A stretch of DNA of 64,000 nt from Geothrix edaphica (GTDB lineage Bacteria > Acidobacteriota > Holophagae > Holophagales > Holophagaceae): assembly GCF_030268045.1 (NCBI RefSeq), contig NZ_BSDC01000001.1, forward strand, positions 1,488,001 to 1,552,000, written 5' to 3'. The position numbers and the translations under genes are program-made. The notes below the pieces were generated by a model that did no database searches, was not told where the DNA came from, and saw nothing but the letters and a program-made list of their open reading frames with translations. Below are positions 44,530 to 53,713 of the stretch, piece after piece; position 1 is the first letter of the stretch; each line of letters starts with the position of its first letter.

Positions 44530-44679
44530 TCAGATGATTTTCCTGCCCTGGATGACCCGGACGAGCACGAGGACGATGGCGAGCACCAGCAGGATGTGGA
44601 TGAAACCACCCATCGTGTACGCGCTGACGAGGCCAAGGGCCCAGAGGACGATCAAGACGACTGCAATGGTCCACAACAT
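44530..44679 (-). CDS. lmo0937-family 49-residue membrane protein
   Basis: 49 residues: a first hydrophobic helix MLWTIAVVLIVLWALGLV, a turn with SAYTMGGF, and a second helix IHILLVLAIVLVLVRVI ending in QGRKII. The LWALG...GGFIHILLVLA pattern is the family signature. AGGAGGAACC directly precedes the ATG. Function is unknown; homologs sit in stress and biofilm-related loci, consistent with this neighbourhood. Confidence 0.85.
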   Translation of the reverse strand: MLWTIAVVLIVLWALGLVSAYTMGGFIHILLVLAIVLVLVRVIQGRKII

Positions 44680-44703
44680 GGTTCCTCCTGGTGGGGTCGT
44701 GAA

Positions 44704-44736
44704 CCCCGGCCCGCTGAAAGGATCAGAGGGCCGGGG
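44704..44736 (-). terminator. Hairpin after the BON gene
   Basis: Arms CCCCGGCCC (44704-44712) and its complement (44728-44736), extended by an inner CTGA/TCAG stem and a 5-base loop. It sits 8 bp past the BON stop codon on the minus strand. There is no long T-tract. Confidence 0.6.
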
Positions 44737-44743
44737 GGAAGGT

Positions 44744-45505
44744 TCAGGACGGCTTGACGGTCATCTGGTTGACCACGCGCTTCACGCCATTGATGTCCTC
44801 GGCAAGCTTGGACACCAGGTCCCGCTCCGCGGCATTCTTGGCTTCGCCGTGCAGGGTCACCACACCATCCTTGGTGACCACTTTGGTGGCCAGGGCATGG
44901 GTGGACTTGTGGAACAACAGGGCCGACTTGACCTGGGCCGTGATGGAGGTGTCATCCACCTTCTCTCCCATCGTCCGGTGGGCGCCCTTCGTGACGACGA
45001 GGTGGTTGCGAACCTCCGTGACGCCCTCCACATCCTTGGCATATTCGCCGGTCAGCTGCTTCTGGGCCTCCGAGTCGGCCTTGCCGGTGAGGGTGACGAC
45101 GCCGTTTTCCGTGTTCACCTCAGTGGCGGTGGCGCTGACATTCCGATGGAAGGCCAGGACACCCTTCACTTTCATGGTCATCCAGCCGTCTGAATGTTCC
45201 GAGGGCTGGTCGCCGACGATCGTGAGCTGGTTGTCCACCCTCTTGACGCCGGGCAGTCCGGCGACGGTGTCCTGGGCCAGAGACTTGTGGTAGTCGTGGG
45301 CGACGGTGCCCTTCAGAGTGACCACGCCATCTTCAGACTCGACCTTGATGTGGTCGCCCTTCAGGTAGGTCTTGAAGTTGTAGCTGCTCTTGGCTGAGGC
45401 CTCGATGCGATGGTCCTGGTCAGAAGCCTGGAGGGGCAGGCCGACCATGATCAGTGCTGAAGAGGCCAGGAGGGCGGTGTGGAGATTCAGTTCGATGTGT
45501 CGCAT
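44744..45505 (-). CDS. Periplasmic BON-domain protein (OsmY-like, three BON domains)
   Basis: 253 residues with a signal peptide (ALLASSALIMVGLPLQA). Three BON domains follow at ~32-97, ~105-172 and ~185-250, each with the pattern VxxEDGVVTLxGxV...A...A...GVxxVxNxLxV. BON domains bind phospholipid surfaces; OsmY, which has two, is induced by osmotic stress. It is probably a periplasmic membrane-protective protein. Confidence 0.9.
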   Translation of the reverse strand: MRHIELNLHTALLASSALIMVGLPLQASDQDHRIEASAKSSYNFKTYLKGDHIKVESEDGVVTLKGTVAHDYHKSLAQDTVAGLPGVKRVDNQLTIVGDQPSEHSDGWMTMKVKGVLAFHRNVSATATEVNTENGVVTLTGKADSEAQKQLTGEYAKDVEGVTEVRNHLVVTKGAHRTMGEKVDDTSITAQVKSALLFHKSTHALATKVVTKDGVVTLHGEAKNAAERDLVSKLAEDINGVKRVVNQMTVKPS

Positions 45506-45927
45506 GCTGCTCTCTCTTTCTGCCCCATGGGGCTTTGGGTTTGAAAGGCCGCGGCCTTTTTCTTGCGGTTGGTGGTGTTGGGGATGGTTGATGATGCTGA
45601 TGACTCGACGGTTGTCCTGCCGCCCATCGCGGGTCGTGCTGTAGGCGAGGCCCCCTCGTCCTCCCTTGGCACTCAGCCGTCAACTGAACTGGGAGCCCAC
45701 CAGTGCGAGGCCCGTCAGCATGGCGGTCCAGAACGCGACCCGTCGAACGATTGCCTCTCGAGACCTCAAGGTGGGGGCTCCTCATCCGGAGTCTTTCAGC
45801 GCAGGATTCGAGCCAAGTGTTTACATCCATTATTTCTATGTTTAAATTCGGGCTGCATCGTTTGCGCGGTGGTATGCTCCATCAAGATGAAAGACCACTC
45901 CTTCAGTCCGAAGGATGAAGGCCACCA
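45506..45927. promoter_or_regulatory. Divergent control region between the BON gene and the sigma-54 activator gene
   Basis: About 420 bp. Next to the BON gene are two perfect palindromes, GCCCCATGGGGC (45522-45533) and AAAGGCCGCGGCCTTT (45544-45559). They fall in the BON leader or operator region. The 45810-45870 part is AT-rich (TGTTTACAT, TATGTTTAAATT) and should hold the activator promoter. I found no convincing -24/-12 (GG-N10-GC) element by eye. A possible tiny frame lies at 45680-45769. Confidence 0.5.
45680..45769 (-). CDS. Possible 29-residue single-helix peptide
   Basis: A TTG-started frame of 30 codons with AGGAG eight bases upstream. The product would have a basic N-terminus (RSREAIVRRV) and one short hydrophobic helix (AFWTAMLTGLALVG). 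It resembles small membrane peptides near stress genes, but a frame this short can occur by chance. Confidence 0.25.
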   Translation of the reverse strand: MRSREAIVRRVAFWTAMLTGLALVGSQFS

Positions 45928-47589
45928 ATGCGTGCCGGCGATTTGGACCACAAGGAATTGCTGGAACTGGATCCGGAGGGCGGGCTGATCCGCTTCGCCG
46001 GGCAGCGGGCCATTCTGCTGGACGCGGTTGCGATGGGCCTCCTGCGCAAGTACCTCGTCGAGAACTTCGGCTTCACCGCCGCCCGGACGGTCCTGACCCA
46101 GTTCGGCTTCGCCCACGGGTGGCGGATGGCCGAGGCCATGAGGACCGAGTTCAAATGGGATGATGAAGCCGAGTGGCGCCGGGCCGGCAATCGCATCCAC
46201 ACCCTCGGGGGCCTCTTCAGCGTCCAGACGGAGGACAAGGACCCCCTCTCCAAGGAAGGGATGATGCTCGTGACCTCCTACGAGGCGGAGCAGCATCTCC
46301 TGCACTTCGGCCGGGCCGATGCACCCATGTGCTGGACCATCTGCGGCCTCATCAGCGGCTACCTCAGCCGGATCGCCGGCCAGGAGATCTTCGTCCTCGA
46401 GGACCGCTGCCAAGGCAAGGGGGATGCGGGGTGCCACCTGTTCGGGCGCACCCGTGAGGAGTGGGGCGATACCCGGGCCGAGGAGCTCTGGTTCTACGAC
46501 AAGAGCCGCTTGTCGGATGCCCTCGATGTGTCGATCCACCGCGTCACGGAGACCCTGAAGGCCGCGGAGCGGAAGCTCAAAGAGCACCGCAAGGCGATGG
46601 TCAGCACGATCCGGGAGAGTGGCGAACCGATGTACGGGATCGTCGCCCGGAGCGCGGCCATGAGGCAGGTCGTGGATCTCGCCTGCCGCGTGGCCAAGGT
46701 CGATTCCACGGTCCTCATCACGGGCGAAAGCGGCTCAGGCAAGGAGCGGATCGCGCGCCTGGTCCACGATGAATCGACACGCATGTCCGGTCCGTTCATC
46801 GCGGTCAACTGCGGCGCCATCGCCGAGACGCTGTTGGAAAGCGAGCTCTTCGGCCACGCGCGGGGCGCATTCACGGGCGCCACCCATGACCGTCCGGGCC
46901 TGTTCGAGTCGGCCAACGGGGGCACCCTGCTGCTGGATGAGGTCGGCGAGGTTTCACCGGGCATGCAGGTCAAGCTGCTGCGCGCGCTCCAGGAACGGGA
47001 GATCCGACGGGTGGGCGAGAACAAGAACCGGAAGGTGAATGTGCGCATCATCGCCGCCACCAACCGCGACCTGGCCCTGGGCGTCACGGATGGCAACTTC
47101 CGCCAGGACCTCTACTACCGGCTCAAGGTCGTGGAGCTGCACGTGCCGCCCCTCCGGGAGCGCCGGGACGACATCCTGCCCCTGGCCCGGGTGCTGCTCG
47201 CCGGGTCAGCGCTGTCCATGAAGCGCAAGATCACGGGCCTGACCCCAGGCGCGGCCGATCAGCTCCTTCGTTACCCGTGGCCGGGCAATGTACGCGAACT
47301 CGAAAATGTCATGGAGCGGGCCGTCGCACTTTCGCCAGGCAACCGCGTGGAGCTCGAGGACCTGCCCGAAGAGGTCCGGCAGGCCTGCGCCCTTCCCCCG
47401 ACCGCCGATGGGACGGTCCGGCCGCTGGAGGTCATCGAGAAGGAGTACATCCTCGCGGCCCTGGCCTTGAATGGCGGCAATCAGACGCGCACGTCCGAGC
47501 AGCTCCACATCGGCTCCGCCACGCTGTACCGCAAACTCAAGAGCTATGGGTTGATCGGCGGAGAACGGGCCAACAACCAAAGTCTCTAG
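45928..47589 (+). CDS. Sigma-54 activator with XylR/DmpR/MopR-type aromatic-sensor domain
   Basis: 553 residues. The N-terminal ~175 residues are a XylR_N plus V4R sensor. C135, E158, C161 and C169 reproduce the spacing of the zinc-binding C155/E178/C181/C189 set in the phenol sensor MopR. A short linker (B-linker, ~205-228) leads to the AAA+ domain with Walker A GESGSGKE (~266-273), the sigma-54 contact loop GAFTGA (~313-318) and Walker [12 protein letters not shown] Fis-type helix-turn-helix ends the protein ([25 protein letters not shown]). It should activate sigma-54 promoters when an aromatic-like ligand binds. No aromatic catabolic genes are in the window. Confidence 0.9.
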   Translation: MRAGDLDHKELLELDPEGGLIRFAGQRAILLDAVAMGLLRKYLVENFGFTAARTVLTQFGFAHGWRMAEAMRTEFKWDDEAEWRRAGNRIHTLGGLFSVQTEDKDPLSKEGMMLVTSYEAEQHLLHFGRADAPMCWTICGLISGYLSRIAGQEIFVLEDRCQGKGDAGCHLFGRTREEWGDTRAEELWFYDKSRLSDALDVSIHRVTETLKAAERKLKEHRKAMVSTIRESGEPMYGIVARSAAMRQVVDLACRVAKVDSTVLITGESGSGKERIARLVHDESTRMSGPFIAVNCGAIAETLLESELFGHARGAFTGATHDRPGLFESANGGTLLLDEVGEVSPGMQVKLLRALQEREIRRVGENKNRKVNVRIIAATNRDLALGVTDGNFRQDLYYRLKVVELHVPPLRERRDDILPLARVLLAGSALSMKRKITGLTPGAADQLLRYPWPGNVRELENVMERAVALSPGNRVELEDLPEEVRQACALPPTADGTVRPLEVIEKEYILAALALNGGNQTRTSEQLHIGSATLYRKLKSYGLIGGERANNQSL

Positions 47590-47682
47590 GATCGACTTCC
47601 AAAGGAGGCGGCCCCGCGACAGGGATGCCGCCGCGGGGTGGTGCGCTCCACCCCGGGGAAGCGGCTGAGGCTCAACGGCGGC

Positions 47683-47871
47683 TCACCAGGTCCTGCGCAG
47701 GGTGGCGACGAAATAGCTGATCATCTCCTGGGTGCGCCGCTGGAGGGACGCCCACCGCTCCTCGGGAGTCGGCGTGGTGCGCAGCAGCGGGTGGGCTTTC
47801 GGCGATTCGTTCATCGGGATGGCCCGGGACGCGAGCGCCTGGCTCCGCAGGATCGACCTTGGTGGTTGCAT
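47683..47871 (-). CDS. Small hypothetical protein
   Basis: 62 residues from the ATG at 47871, which has AAGGTGAGCG just upstream; a shorter form from 47814 is possible. The C-terminal half is helical and basic (TPEERWASLQRRTQEMISYFVATLRRTW). I recognise no family. It sits between the sigma-54 activator gene and the response regulator gene, with an AT-rich upstream region (~47915-47965) that could be its promoter. Confidence 0.4.
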   Translation of the reverse strand: MQPPRSILRSQALASRAIPMNESPKAHPLLRTTPTPEERWASLQRRTQEMISYFVATLRRTW

Positions 47872-48072
47872 CGCTCACCTTCTCTCTTGATGAGCACCCA
47901 GCAGCATGAATCAGTCCAAACCGTAAATGATTGTATATATGCACCTTATCAATCATTTCCTGCTCTGCGCCTCGAGTTGGCCGTCAAGATGAAGCAGGGA
48001 GCCGATCAGATTGAACGACCGGCGTCAGCTTGATCCGGCGGCACCAGAGCCGACCGACCCGGCCGCCCCACC

Positions 48073-48984
48073 CTAGAAATCGCAGACGATGTTGCGCTTG
48101 TGGACGATGCTGGAGACCTCGCTCCCGATGTCGAGCCCGATGCGCAGCTTCAGCTTGTACTTGCTGCGCTCGTTGAAACGATCCACGGCTTCGACGATGT
48201 CCAGGGCCTTCTGCGAGGCCTTGATCGTGTGCTCGATCACCGGATCGGACAGGCCGATGGAAGCCAGATAGGCATTGCCGATGGTCCTGGTCTTGTCCAG
48301 GCCTGACTGGCCACCCTGGGCATCGAAGCGGATTGCCATTTCGTCGAGCACCCCCAGCAGGACTTCGGCATTCGCCCCCTCCACGAACCTGGTGAACTCC
48401 AGGATGTCCGCGAACAGCAGCGTCACTTCCGCGTAGCTTTCCGTGACCAGTTCCGTGAAGACGCCGGCCTTGACCTCGGACTGCCCTTCGAGGCGCCCGG
48501 CCAGGGAAGTCGGCAGCACGTTGAGCAGCAACCGCTGCGATACCTTCTGCTCGGCGGCGATCCGTTCGTACAGCCGCTTCATCTCCAGATGCAGCAGGCG
48601 GACTTCGAGCATGTTGTGCACCCGCAGCAGCACTTCCGCCAGGTCGAAGGGCTTGCTGATGAAGTCCTTGGCTCCCGCTTTGAGCGCCCGCAGCTTGTGC
48701 GCGGGCTGCGCCGTGATCACCAGGACGGGGAGGTAGCCGCCCTTTTCGAGGTCCTTCAGGTTCTCCATCACCTGGAACCCGTCCATGCCGGGCATCTGAA
48801 GGTCGAGCAGAATCAGGTCGTAGTGGTTGATGAGGTGGAGCTCGCAGACCTTGCTTGAATCCATGGTGGAGGTGATGGAGGTGTAGCCGGCCCCGCGGAG
48901 CATCTGTTCGAGCAGGAGCACGTTGGCCTCCTGATCGTCGACGACCAGGATCTTGCCGTGGAGGATATCGGTTGGACTGATCAT
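48073..48984 (-). CDS. Response regulator with truncated class III cyclase domain
   Basis: 303 residues. Residues 10-125 are a receiver domain with D61 (LLDLQMPG) as phospho-acceptor and the usual Lys in SKPFD. Residues ~135-170 form a coiled linker (LLLNVLPTSLAGRL), the usual lead-in to adenylate/guanylate cyclase domains. The cyclase domain has the first metal Asp (D193, LFADILEF), but the second is Asn (N237, TIGNAY). The protein ends at CDF, where related proteins continue with a Trp-Gly-Asp-type segment and the catalytic Asn/Arg. The stop is TAG where TGG (Trp) would be expected. It is likely not an active cyclase. It overlaps the kinase gene by 4 bp (ATGA). Confidence 0.82.
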   Translation of the reverse strand: MISPTDILHGKILVVDDQEANVLLLEQMLRGAGYTSITSTMDSSKVCELHLINHYDLILLDLQMPGMDGFQVMENLKDLEKGGYLPVLVITAQPAHKLRALKAGAKDFISKPFDLAEVLLRVHNMLEVRLLHLEMKRLYERIAAEQKVSQRLLLNVLPTSLAGRLEGQSEVKAGVFTELVTESYAEVTLLFADILEFTRFVEGANAEVLLGVLDEMAIRFDAQGGQSGLDKTRTIGNAYLASIGLSDPVIEHTIKASQKALDIVEAVDRFNERSKYKLKLRIGLDIGSEVSSIVHKRNIVCDF

Positions 48985-51578
48985 GTGTGCCTCGATGGCG
49001 CCGTTGCGTGTTCCAGGGCCACGTCCATCGCCGCCATGAACTCGGTGACGTTGATCGGCTTCGTGAGGTAGCGGAAGAATCCCGCCTCCAGGCCCTTCTT
49101 GATGTCCCCGACCATGGCATTGGCACTGATGGCCACCACCGGGATGTGCGCGGTCGCGGGATCCTCCCGCAGGATCTTCAGTGCCTGGAGGCCGCTGATC
49201 CCAGGCAGGTTGATATCCATCAAGATCACGTCCGGCTGCCTCTCCCGTGCCAGCTCGATGCCGAGGATCCCGTTCCCCGCGCTCACCAGGCGCAGGTCCG
49301 GCCGGCGCGCGATGAGCTGCTCGACGAGGCTCAGGTTGGCCGGGTTGTCCTCCACATACAGCAGGGTCCGAAGCGGCGTATCGAGCCGGATCGGCACCTT
49401 CACCAGAGCACCGGCATCAGCCTTGTCCCCCGTGAGCTGCGGGGCCGCCACCGAGTTCAGCTCGCACCAGAACCGGCTGCCCACGCCGACCATGCTCTCC
49501 ACGCCGATCGAACCGCCCATCAGCTCCACCAGCAGCTTGCTCATCACCAGGCCGATGCCCGTGCCCTCTTCCCCGCCCTGTTCCTGGCCCAGGCGATTGA
49601 AAGGCTGGAAGAGCTGCCTCAGCTTATCGGGGGGCAGTCCATGGCCTGTGTCTCTGACGTTGATGCGGATGCGGCCGGGAGTGGTCGTGTCACAGTCCAC
49701 GACGACCGCCCCTGCCGGCCGGTTGTACTTGATCGCGTTCGACAGGATGTTGATGAGGACCTGCTTCAATCGGATCCGGTCGGCCCGCACGAAGGCAGGA
49801 TGATCGAACCGGGGGAAGGTCATCGTGAGGCCGCGCTTCACGCCTTGGGGCTCGATCATGGCCTGGCAGTCGAGCATGAGATCCGCCAGCGACACGGGTT
49901 CCTCCGAGAAGGACAGCTTCCCGGATTCGATCACCGCCAGATCGAGGATCTCGTTGATGAGCTCCAGCAGGTACCACCCCGCATGCAGGATCTGATCGAT
50001 GCTCGCCTTCTGGGGCAAGGTGGGGGGCGGAGACTCGGAATCCATCAGCTGGGCGAAACCCAGGATCGCGTTGAGGGGCGAGCGGAGCTCGTGGCTCATG
50101 CTGGAGAGGAACTCGGATTTCGCGAGGTTGGCCTTCTCGGCGGCGATCTTGGCGCTCATCAGCTCGGCGTTCTTGTCCTGGAGGGCCTGGTCGAGGAGGG
50201 CCCGCTCGGCTTCGACCCGCTGGCGCGCCGTGTTGTCGATGCCGATCAGCAGGTAGCCGATGGTGGCGCCCTGAGGATCGCGCAGCGCCGTGACCGAGAC
50301 CACCGCCGGAAACCGGCTGCCATCCTTCCGGATGTAGGTCAGGTCATAGATGTCCTCGATGCCGCGCGAGGCCTTGAATGCCAGGGCATCGAAGCCCGGT
50401 GCGATGGGGGTGCCCAGCTCCAGGCTCAGCGCCTCGGCGCGCAGGATCAACTCCCTGGGATCGGAGATGTCGGCGGGGGTGATCTGGTTCTGGACCTCTG
50501 TGGCCGAGTAGCCCAGCATCCGCTCCGCGCCGACATTGAAGATCTGGATGACGCCCCTGGCATCGGTCGCGATGCTGGAGAAGTTGGCGCTGTTGAAGAT
50601 CGCGTTCTGCAGGGCCCCGGCCTTCAGCAGCGCTTCTTCCGCCTGTTTCCGGGCGCTGATATCCCGCAGGATGCCCGTGAAATAGCGCTGGCCGCCGAGC
50701 CACATCTCGCTGACGGCGATCTCCAGGGGGAAGCGCTGGCCATTCTTGCGCAGGCCCAGCACCTCGCGACCTAGGCCGCTGGCCCGGGCCTCCTCGCTCG
50801 CCCTGAAATACTCGAGGGAACCTGCCGCCTCGTCCCGGTCCAGCTCGGGGATCAGCGAACGGAAGGGTTGCCCGATGAGCTCGGCCGCGGCGTAGCCGAA
50901 CATCCGCTCCGTGGCCGGGTTGACCGTCTCGATGATCGCGCCCCGGGCCTGGACGGTGATGATCCCGTCCACCACGGTGTTGAGGACCGCCTGGACCAGG
51001 GCCGCAGAGTCCCGCAGGGACCTCTGCGCGGCATATTCTTCGGTGACGTCGCGGAACACCAGCACAGCCCCGACCACCCGCCCGTCCCGGCCGCAGATGG
51101 GCGCGCAGCTGTCGGCGATGGGGCATTCCCGGCCATCCCGGGCGATCAGCACCGTGTGGTTGGCCAAACCCTGCACCGTGCCATGCGCGAGGGTGTCCAT
51201 GACCGGGGCCACGGCGGGCTGGCGGGTCTCCTGGTTGATGATCCGGAAGACCTCGTCCACGGTGTGGCCTTCGGCTTCGGCCATGGTCCAGCCGGTGAGC
51301 CGTTCCGCCACGGGGTTCAGGATCCTGACCCGTCCCCCGGCATCCGTGGCGATGACCGCATCGCCGATGGAATGGAGGGTGACGGCGAGTTTCTCCTCGC
51401 TTTCCTGAAGGGTCGCGTTGATCCGCTGGAGCCGCTCGTTCGTCTCTTCCTGGCTTCTGAGCAGGCGCTGGGTCTCCAGATGGAGGAGCTTCCTGGTCCG
51501 CAGCTGCATCTTCCGCAGATCCCCTGCCAGATCGCCGACGGGGCTCGACATGGCGTGAATGCGGATCTTTCTGGGCAT
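48981..51578 (-). CDS. Hybrid histidine kinase with three PAS domains and a receiver
   Basis: 865 residues with no membrane segment. After a coiled N-terminus come three PAS domains (~60-180, ~190-310, ~320-450), a DHp box with H496 (SMSHELRSPLNAIL), a HATPase domain (NILSNAIKYN, DTGHGLPP, GTGIGLVMSKLL) and a C-terminal receiver (YVEDNPANL, VILMDINLPG). GAGGTCG precedes the ATG. It is coupled to the cyclase-type response regulator downstream, and the two probably form one pathway. PAS cofactor and signal are unknown. Confidence 0.92.
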   Translation of the reverse strand: MPRKIRIHAMSSPVGDLAGDLRKMQLRTRKLLHLETQRLLRSQEETNERLQRINATLQESEEKLAVTLHSIGDAVIATDAGGRVRILNPVAERLTGWTMAEAEGHTVDEVFRIINQETRQPAVAPVMDTLAHGTVQGLANHTVLIARDGRECPIADSCAPICGRDGRVVGAVLVFRDVTEEYAAQRSLRDSAALVQAVLNTVVDGIITVQARGAIIETVNPATERMFGYAAAELIGQPFRSLIPELDRDEAAGSLEYFRASEEARASGLGREVLGLRKNGQRFPLEIAVSEMWLGGQRYFTGILRDISARKQAEEALLKAGALQNAIFNSANFSSIATDARGVIQIFNVGAERMLGYSATEVQNQITPADISDPRELILRAEALSLELGTPIAPGFDALAFKASRGIEDIYDLTYIRKDGSRFPAVVSVTALRDPQGATIGYLLIGIDNTARQRVEAERALLDQALQDKNAELMSAKIAAEKANLAKSEFLSSMSHELRSPLNAILGFAQLMDSESPPPTLPQKASIDQILHAGWYLLELINEILDLAVIESGKLSFSEEPVSLADLMLDCQAMIEPQGVKRGLTMTFPRFDHPAFVRADRIRLKQVLINILSNAIKYNRPAGAVVVDCDTTTPGRIRINVRDTGHGLPPDKLRQLFQPFNRLGQEQGGEEGTGIGLVMSKLLVELMGGSIGVESMVGVGSRFWCELNSVAAPQLTGDKADAGALVKVPIRLDTPLRTLLYVEDNPANLSLVEQLIARRPDLRLVSAGNGILGIELARERQPDVILMDINLPGISGLQALKILREDPATAHIPVVAISANAMVGDIKKGLEAGFFRYLTKPINVTEFMAAMDVALEHATAPSRHT

Positions 51579-51972
51579 GATCGACCTCTGGGAAGCCGCG
51601 AGGAGTCCTGCGGATCGCGAGACCGGAGGTGCGAAGAATGCTCACCTGCTGATACGCCCAGCCTGCAGCAGATCGTCATCGCTGCCGAGATGGACGGGAA
51701 TATGCTCGCGGTGCTTGCGGCAGGACCCGTTGCGCCAAACAACCTGACACTGGTTCCCCTGGATGGGGGATCGTCAGATCCAAACGTGGTGGCGACCCGA
51801 CCACCGGTATGTAGCGGTTTCCATTCCAAATCGTAAATAAACTGATATGAATCATTTGCGACATATCCATTTCTTCATCACTAGGCGCTAATCCACCAAA
51901 ATGAGTACCCTTCCCATCAATGTGACCAGACATTGGGCGGCTTCTGCCCGGAGCTCATGGGAGGGAAACCGC
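51579..51972. promoter_or_regulatory. Intergenic region upstream of the hybrid kinase
   Basis: About 390 bp with no convincing gene. The stretch 51826-51890 is AT-rich (CCAAATCGTAAATAAACTGATATGAATCATTT) and shares the core CCAAA(C/T)CGTAAAT with 47915-47935, upstream of the small gene at 47871. It probably contains the kinase promoter. Confidence 0.4.
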
Positions 51973-53607
51973 TCAGAACCGCATAGCATTGCCGATGGTG
52001 AACTGCCAGCGGGACAGGTAGGGCTCCCGGTTCAAGGGCATTGCCACGCTGAGGAGGATCACGCGGCCCGCGGAGCTCTTGAGGTTCCCCAGCCGGAGCC
52101 CGACCCCCACATCCGAGTACGTGCGGGACCACCCCTGCCCGTCCATCCGGCGGACGGAACCCAGGTCCAGGAAGGCGGTGTAACCCAGCCGCACCAGACC
52201 CCACCAGCGCTTTTCCGTCAGGAGGCGGTAGTCGAAGGAGGCGGTCCAGCGGGCATCCCCCGGATGGAGCTGGTTGGGAAAGCCTCTCAAGCCCTGCTCA
52301 CCCCCCAGGTAGTACCAGGTTTCGGGGTCAGGACGCCGGGCCTGATCCACCGTCACCATGCCCGCGAGGATCTGGTTCGAGGTCAGCTTCCGGTACTGCA
52401 CCAGGGAGAGGGCAAGATGGGTGTTTTCCAGACCGGTGGCGGGTTTCCGGCCCTCCCAGGATGCCGTCAGGAGGGTGAGGTTCTCGCTTGAGGAGGACCA
52501 GCCCCGGCCCACCTGGATCCGGAAGAAGGGGGCGTTCATGGTCGAACCCAGGGAGCGCAGGTAGGTGCCGAGTTCCACGTTGCCGGTCCAGGCCAGGTTG
52601 TAGTCCTCCGGAGTATCCATGCCCAGCAGGTCCTCGAAGGTCTCGAAGGCGTCCTCCTGAGTGGAGAGCGTGAGCGCGGGCCCCCGGAGACGCCGGCCGG
52701 TCAGGGTGGGCGGCGGCAGCGGCCCCAGGGGACCCGTCTGGATGATGGCTCCATAGCTGGTGTCCTGCCGCTTGAGGAGAAGGCCTCCCCGCCAGACCCG
52801 GTTCCCGGATTCACGCAGCGCCACGGCTCCGGACAAGCGGACCTCGTTCTGGATGAAAGGGGCCTGGAAGACCTGGGCCCCCTGGTCATAGAGGTAGAGG
52901 CTGGCATGGCTCTGCGACAGGGCCACGCCCGTGGACCAGGGGGTGTCCAGGGCGAAGAAGGGCCGCTCGACCTGGAGACTCCGCGTGTACCCATCCGTGA
53001 GGTACTGAATGTGGGTGGCCAGGGTCCAGCGGCTCCCGAACAGCTGAGGGTCCCCGTAGGCCAGGCCCCAGGTGCTGCGCTCATGGTCCTTGGAGAGATC
53101 GAAGGCCACGCTCTTGCCCAGGCCCATGAAGTTCTTTTCATCGACGCCGAAGCTCGTGGTCCGCTGGCCGCCCACCTGCGAGTAGTTGGCGCTCAGCTGG
53201 GTAGTCCAGGCATCCCGGATCCGGACCCGAGCCACCACGGTGCCATCAGGCTCGACCACCGGATCGATGTGCGCGTTCTTCACGAAGGGCAGCGCCCGCA
53301 GAAGGCGTTCGGTTTCATAGATGCGCCGCTCCCGCACCCGATCCCCCTCCGCGAAGAGGAGCACCCTCCGGATGACGCCTTCCCGGGTGAGGGCATGAAG
53401 ATGGTTGGCGGTGCGGCCGATCCAGGTGTTCTCATCGGGCTTGGCGAGATCGAAGACATCGCCGATCTCCAGATCAATTCTTCCGATGGAGGCCTGGCGG
53501 GCCTCCAGGGCATTCCAGGGCCGGCCCGGCCGGGCCGCCAGAAGGGGCACAGCCAAGGCCACCAGGACGCTCGCAAGGGAGCGTCCGAACCCGTGAATGC
53601 CGCTCAA
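51973..53607 (-). CDS. Omp85-superfamily outer-membrane protein
   Basis: 544 residues starting at a TTG with GGAGGTCCC upstream. After a signal peptide, ~residues 40-130 look like POTRA-type sequence (RRIYETERLLRALPFVKNAHIDPVVEPDGTVVARVRIRD). The rest is a 16-strand-type barrel with the Omp85 loop-6 motif as GLRGFP and a C-terminal phenylalanine (GNAMRF). BamA and TamA relatives insert proteins into the outer membrane, but with only about one POTRA domain this is probably a smaller accessory or lipase-associated type. Confidence 0.8.
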   Translation of the reverse strand: MSGIHGFGRSLASVLVALAVPLLAARPGRPWNALEARQASIGRIDLEIGDVFDLAKPDENTWIGRTANHLHALTREGVIRRVLLFAEGDRVRERRIYETERLLRALPFVKNAHIDPVVEPDGTVVARVRIRDAWTTQLSANYSQVGGQRTTSFGVDEKNFMGLGKSVAFDLSKDHERSTWGLAYGDPQLFGSRWTLATHIQYLTDGYTRSLQVERPFFALDTPWSTGVALSQSHASLYLYDQGAQVFQAPFIQNEVRLSGAVALRESGNRVWRGGLLLKRQDTSYGAIIQTGPLGPLPPPTLTGRRLRGPALTLSTQEDAFETFEDLLGMDTPEDYNLAWTGNVELGTYLRSLGSTMNAPFFRIQVGRGWSSSSENLTLLTASWEGRKPATGLENTHLALSLVQYRKLTSNQILAGMVTVDQARRPDPETWYYLGGEQGLRGFPNQLHPGDARWTASFDYRLLTEKRWWGLVRLGYTAFLDLGSVRRMDGQGWSRTYSDVGVGLRLGNLKSSAGRVILLSVAMPLNREPYLSRWQFTIGNAMRF

Positions 53608-53676
53608 GGGACCTCCTGGATGTCGTCCATGGGCCCTCAGGTTCTGGCCTTCCCTCCGGACCCATTCTGAATGGAG

Positions 53677-53707
53677 CGGGTCGACCGGAGACCTCCCGGT
53701 CGACCCG
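53677..53707 (-). terminator. Hairpin downstream of the small lipoprotein gene
   Basis: A perfect 12-bp stem (53677-53688 with 53696-53707) and 7-base loop, just after the lipoprotein stop on the minus strand and before the Omp85 gene. No T-run, so it may be a stabiliser or partial terminator. Confidence 0.6.
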
Positions 53708-53713
53708 ATTCAC

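Noticed and set aside
45506-45927. Sigma-54 promoter for the island
   Set aside because: Near misses were seen, but none keeps the strict GG-N10-GC spacing; a weight-matrix scan is needed.
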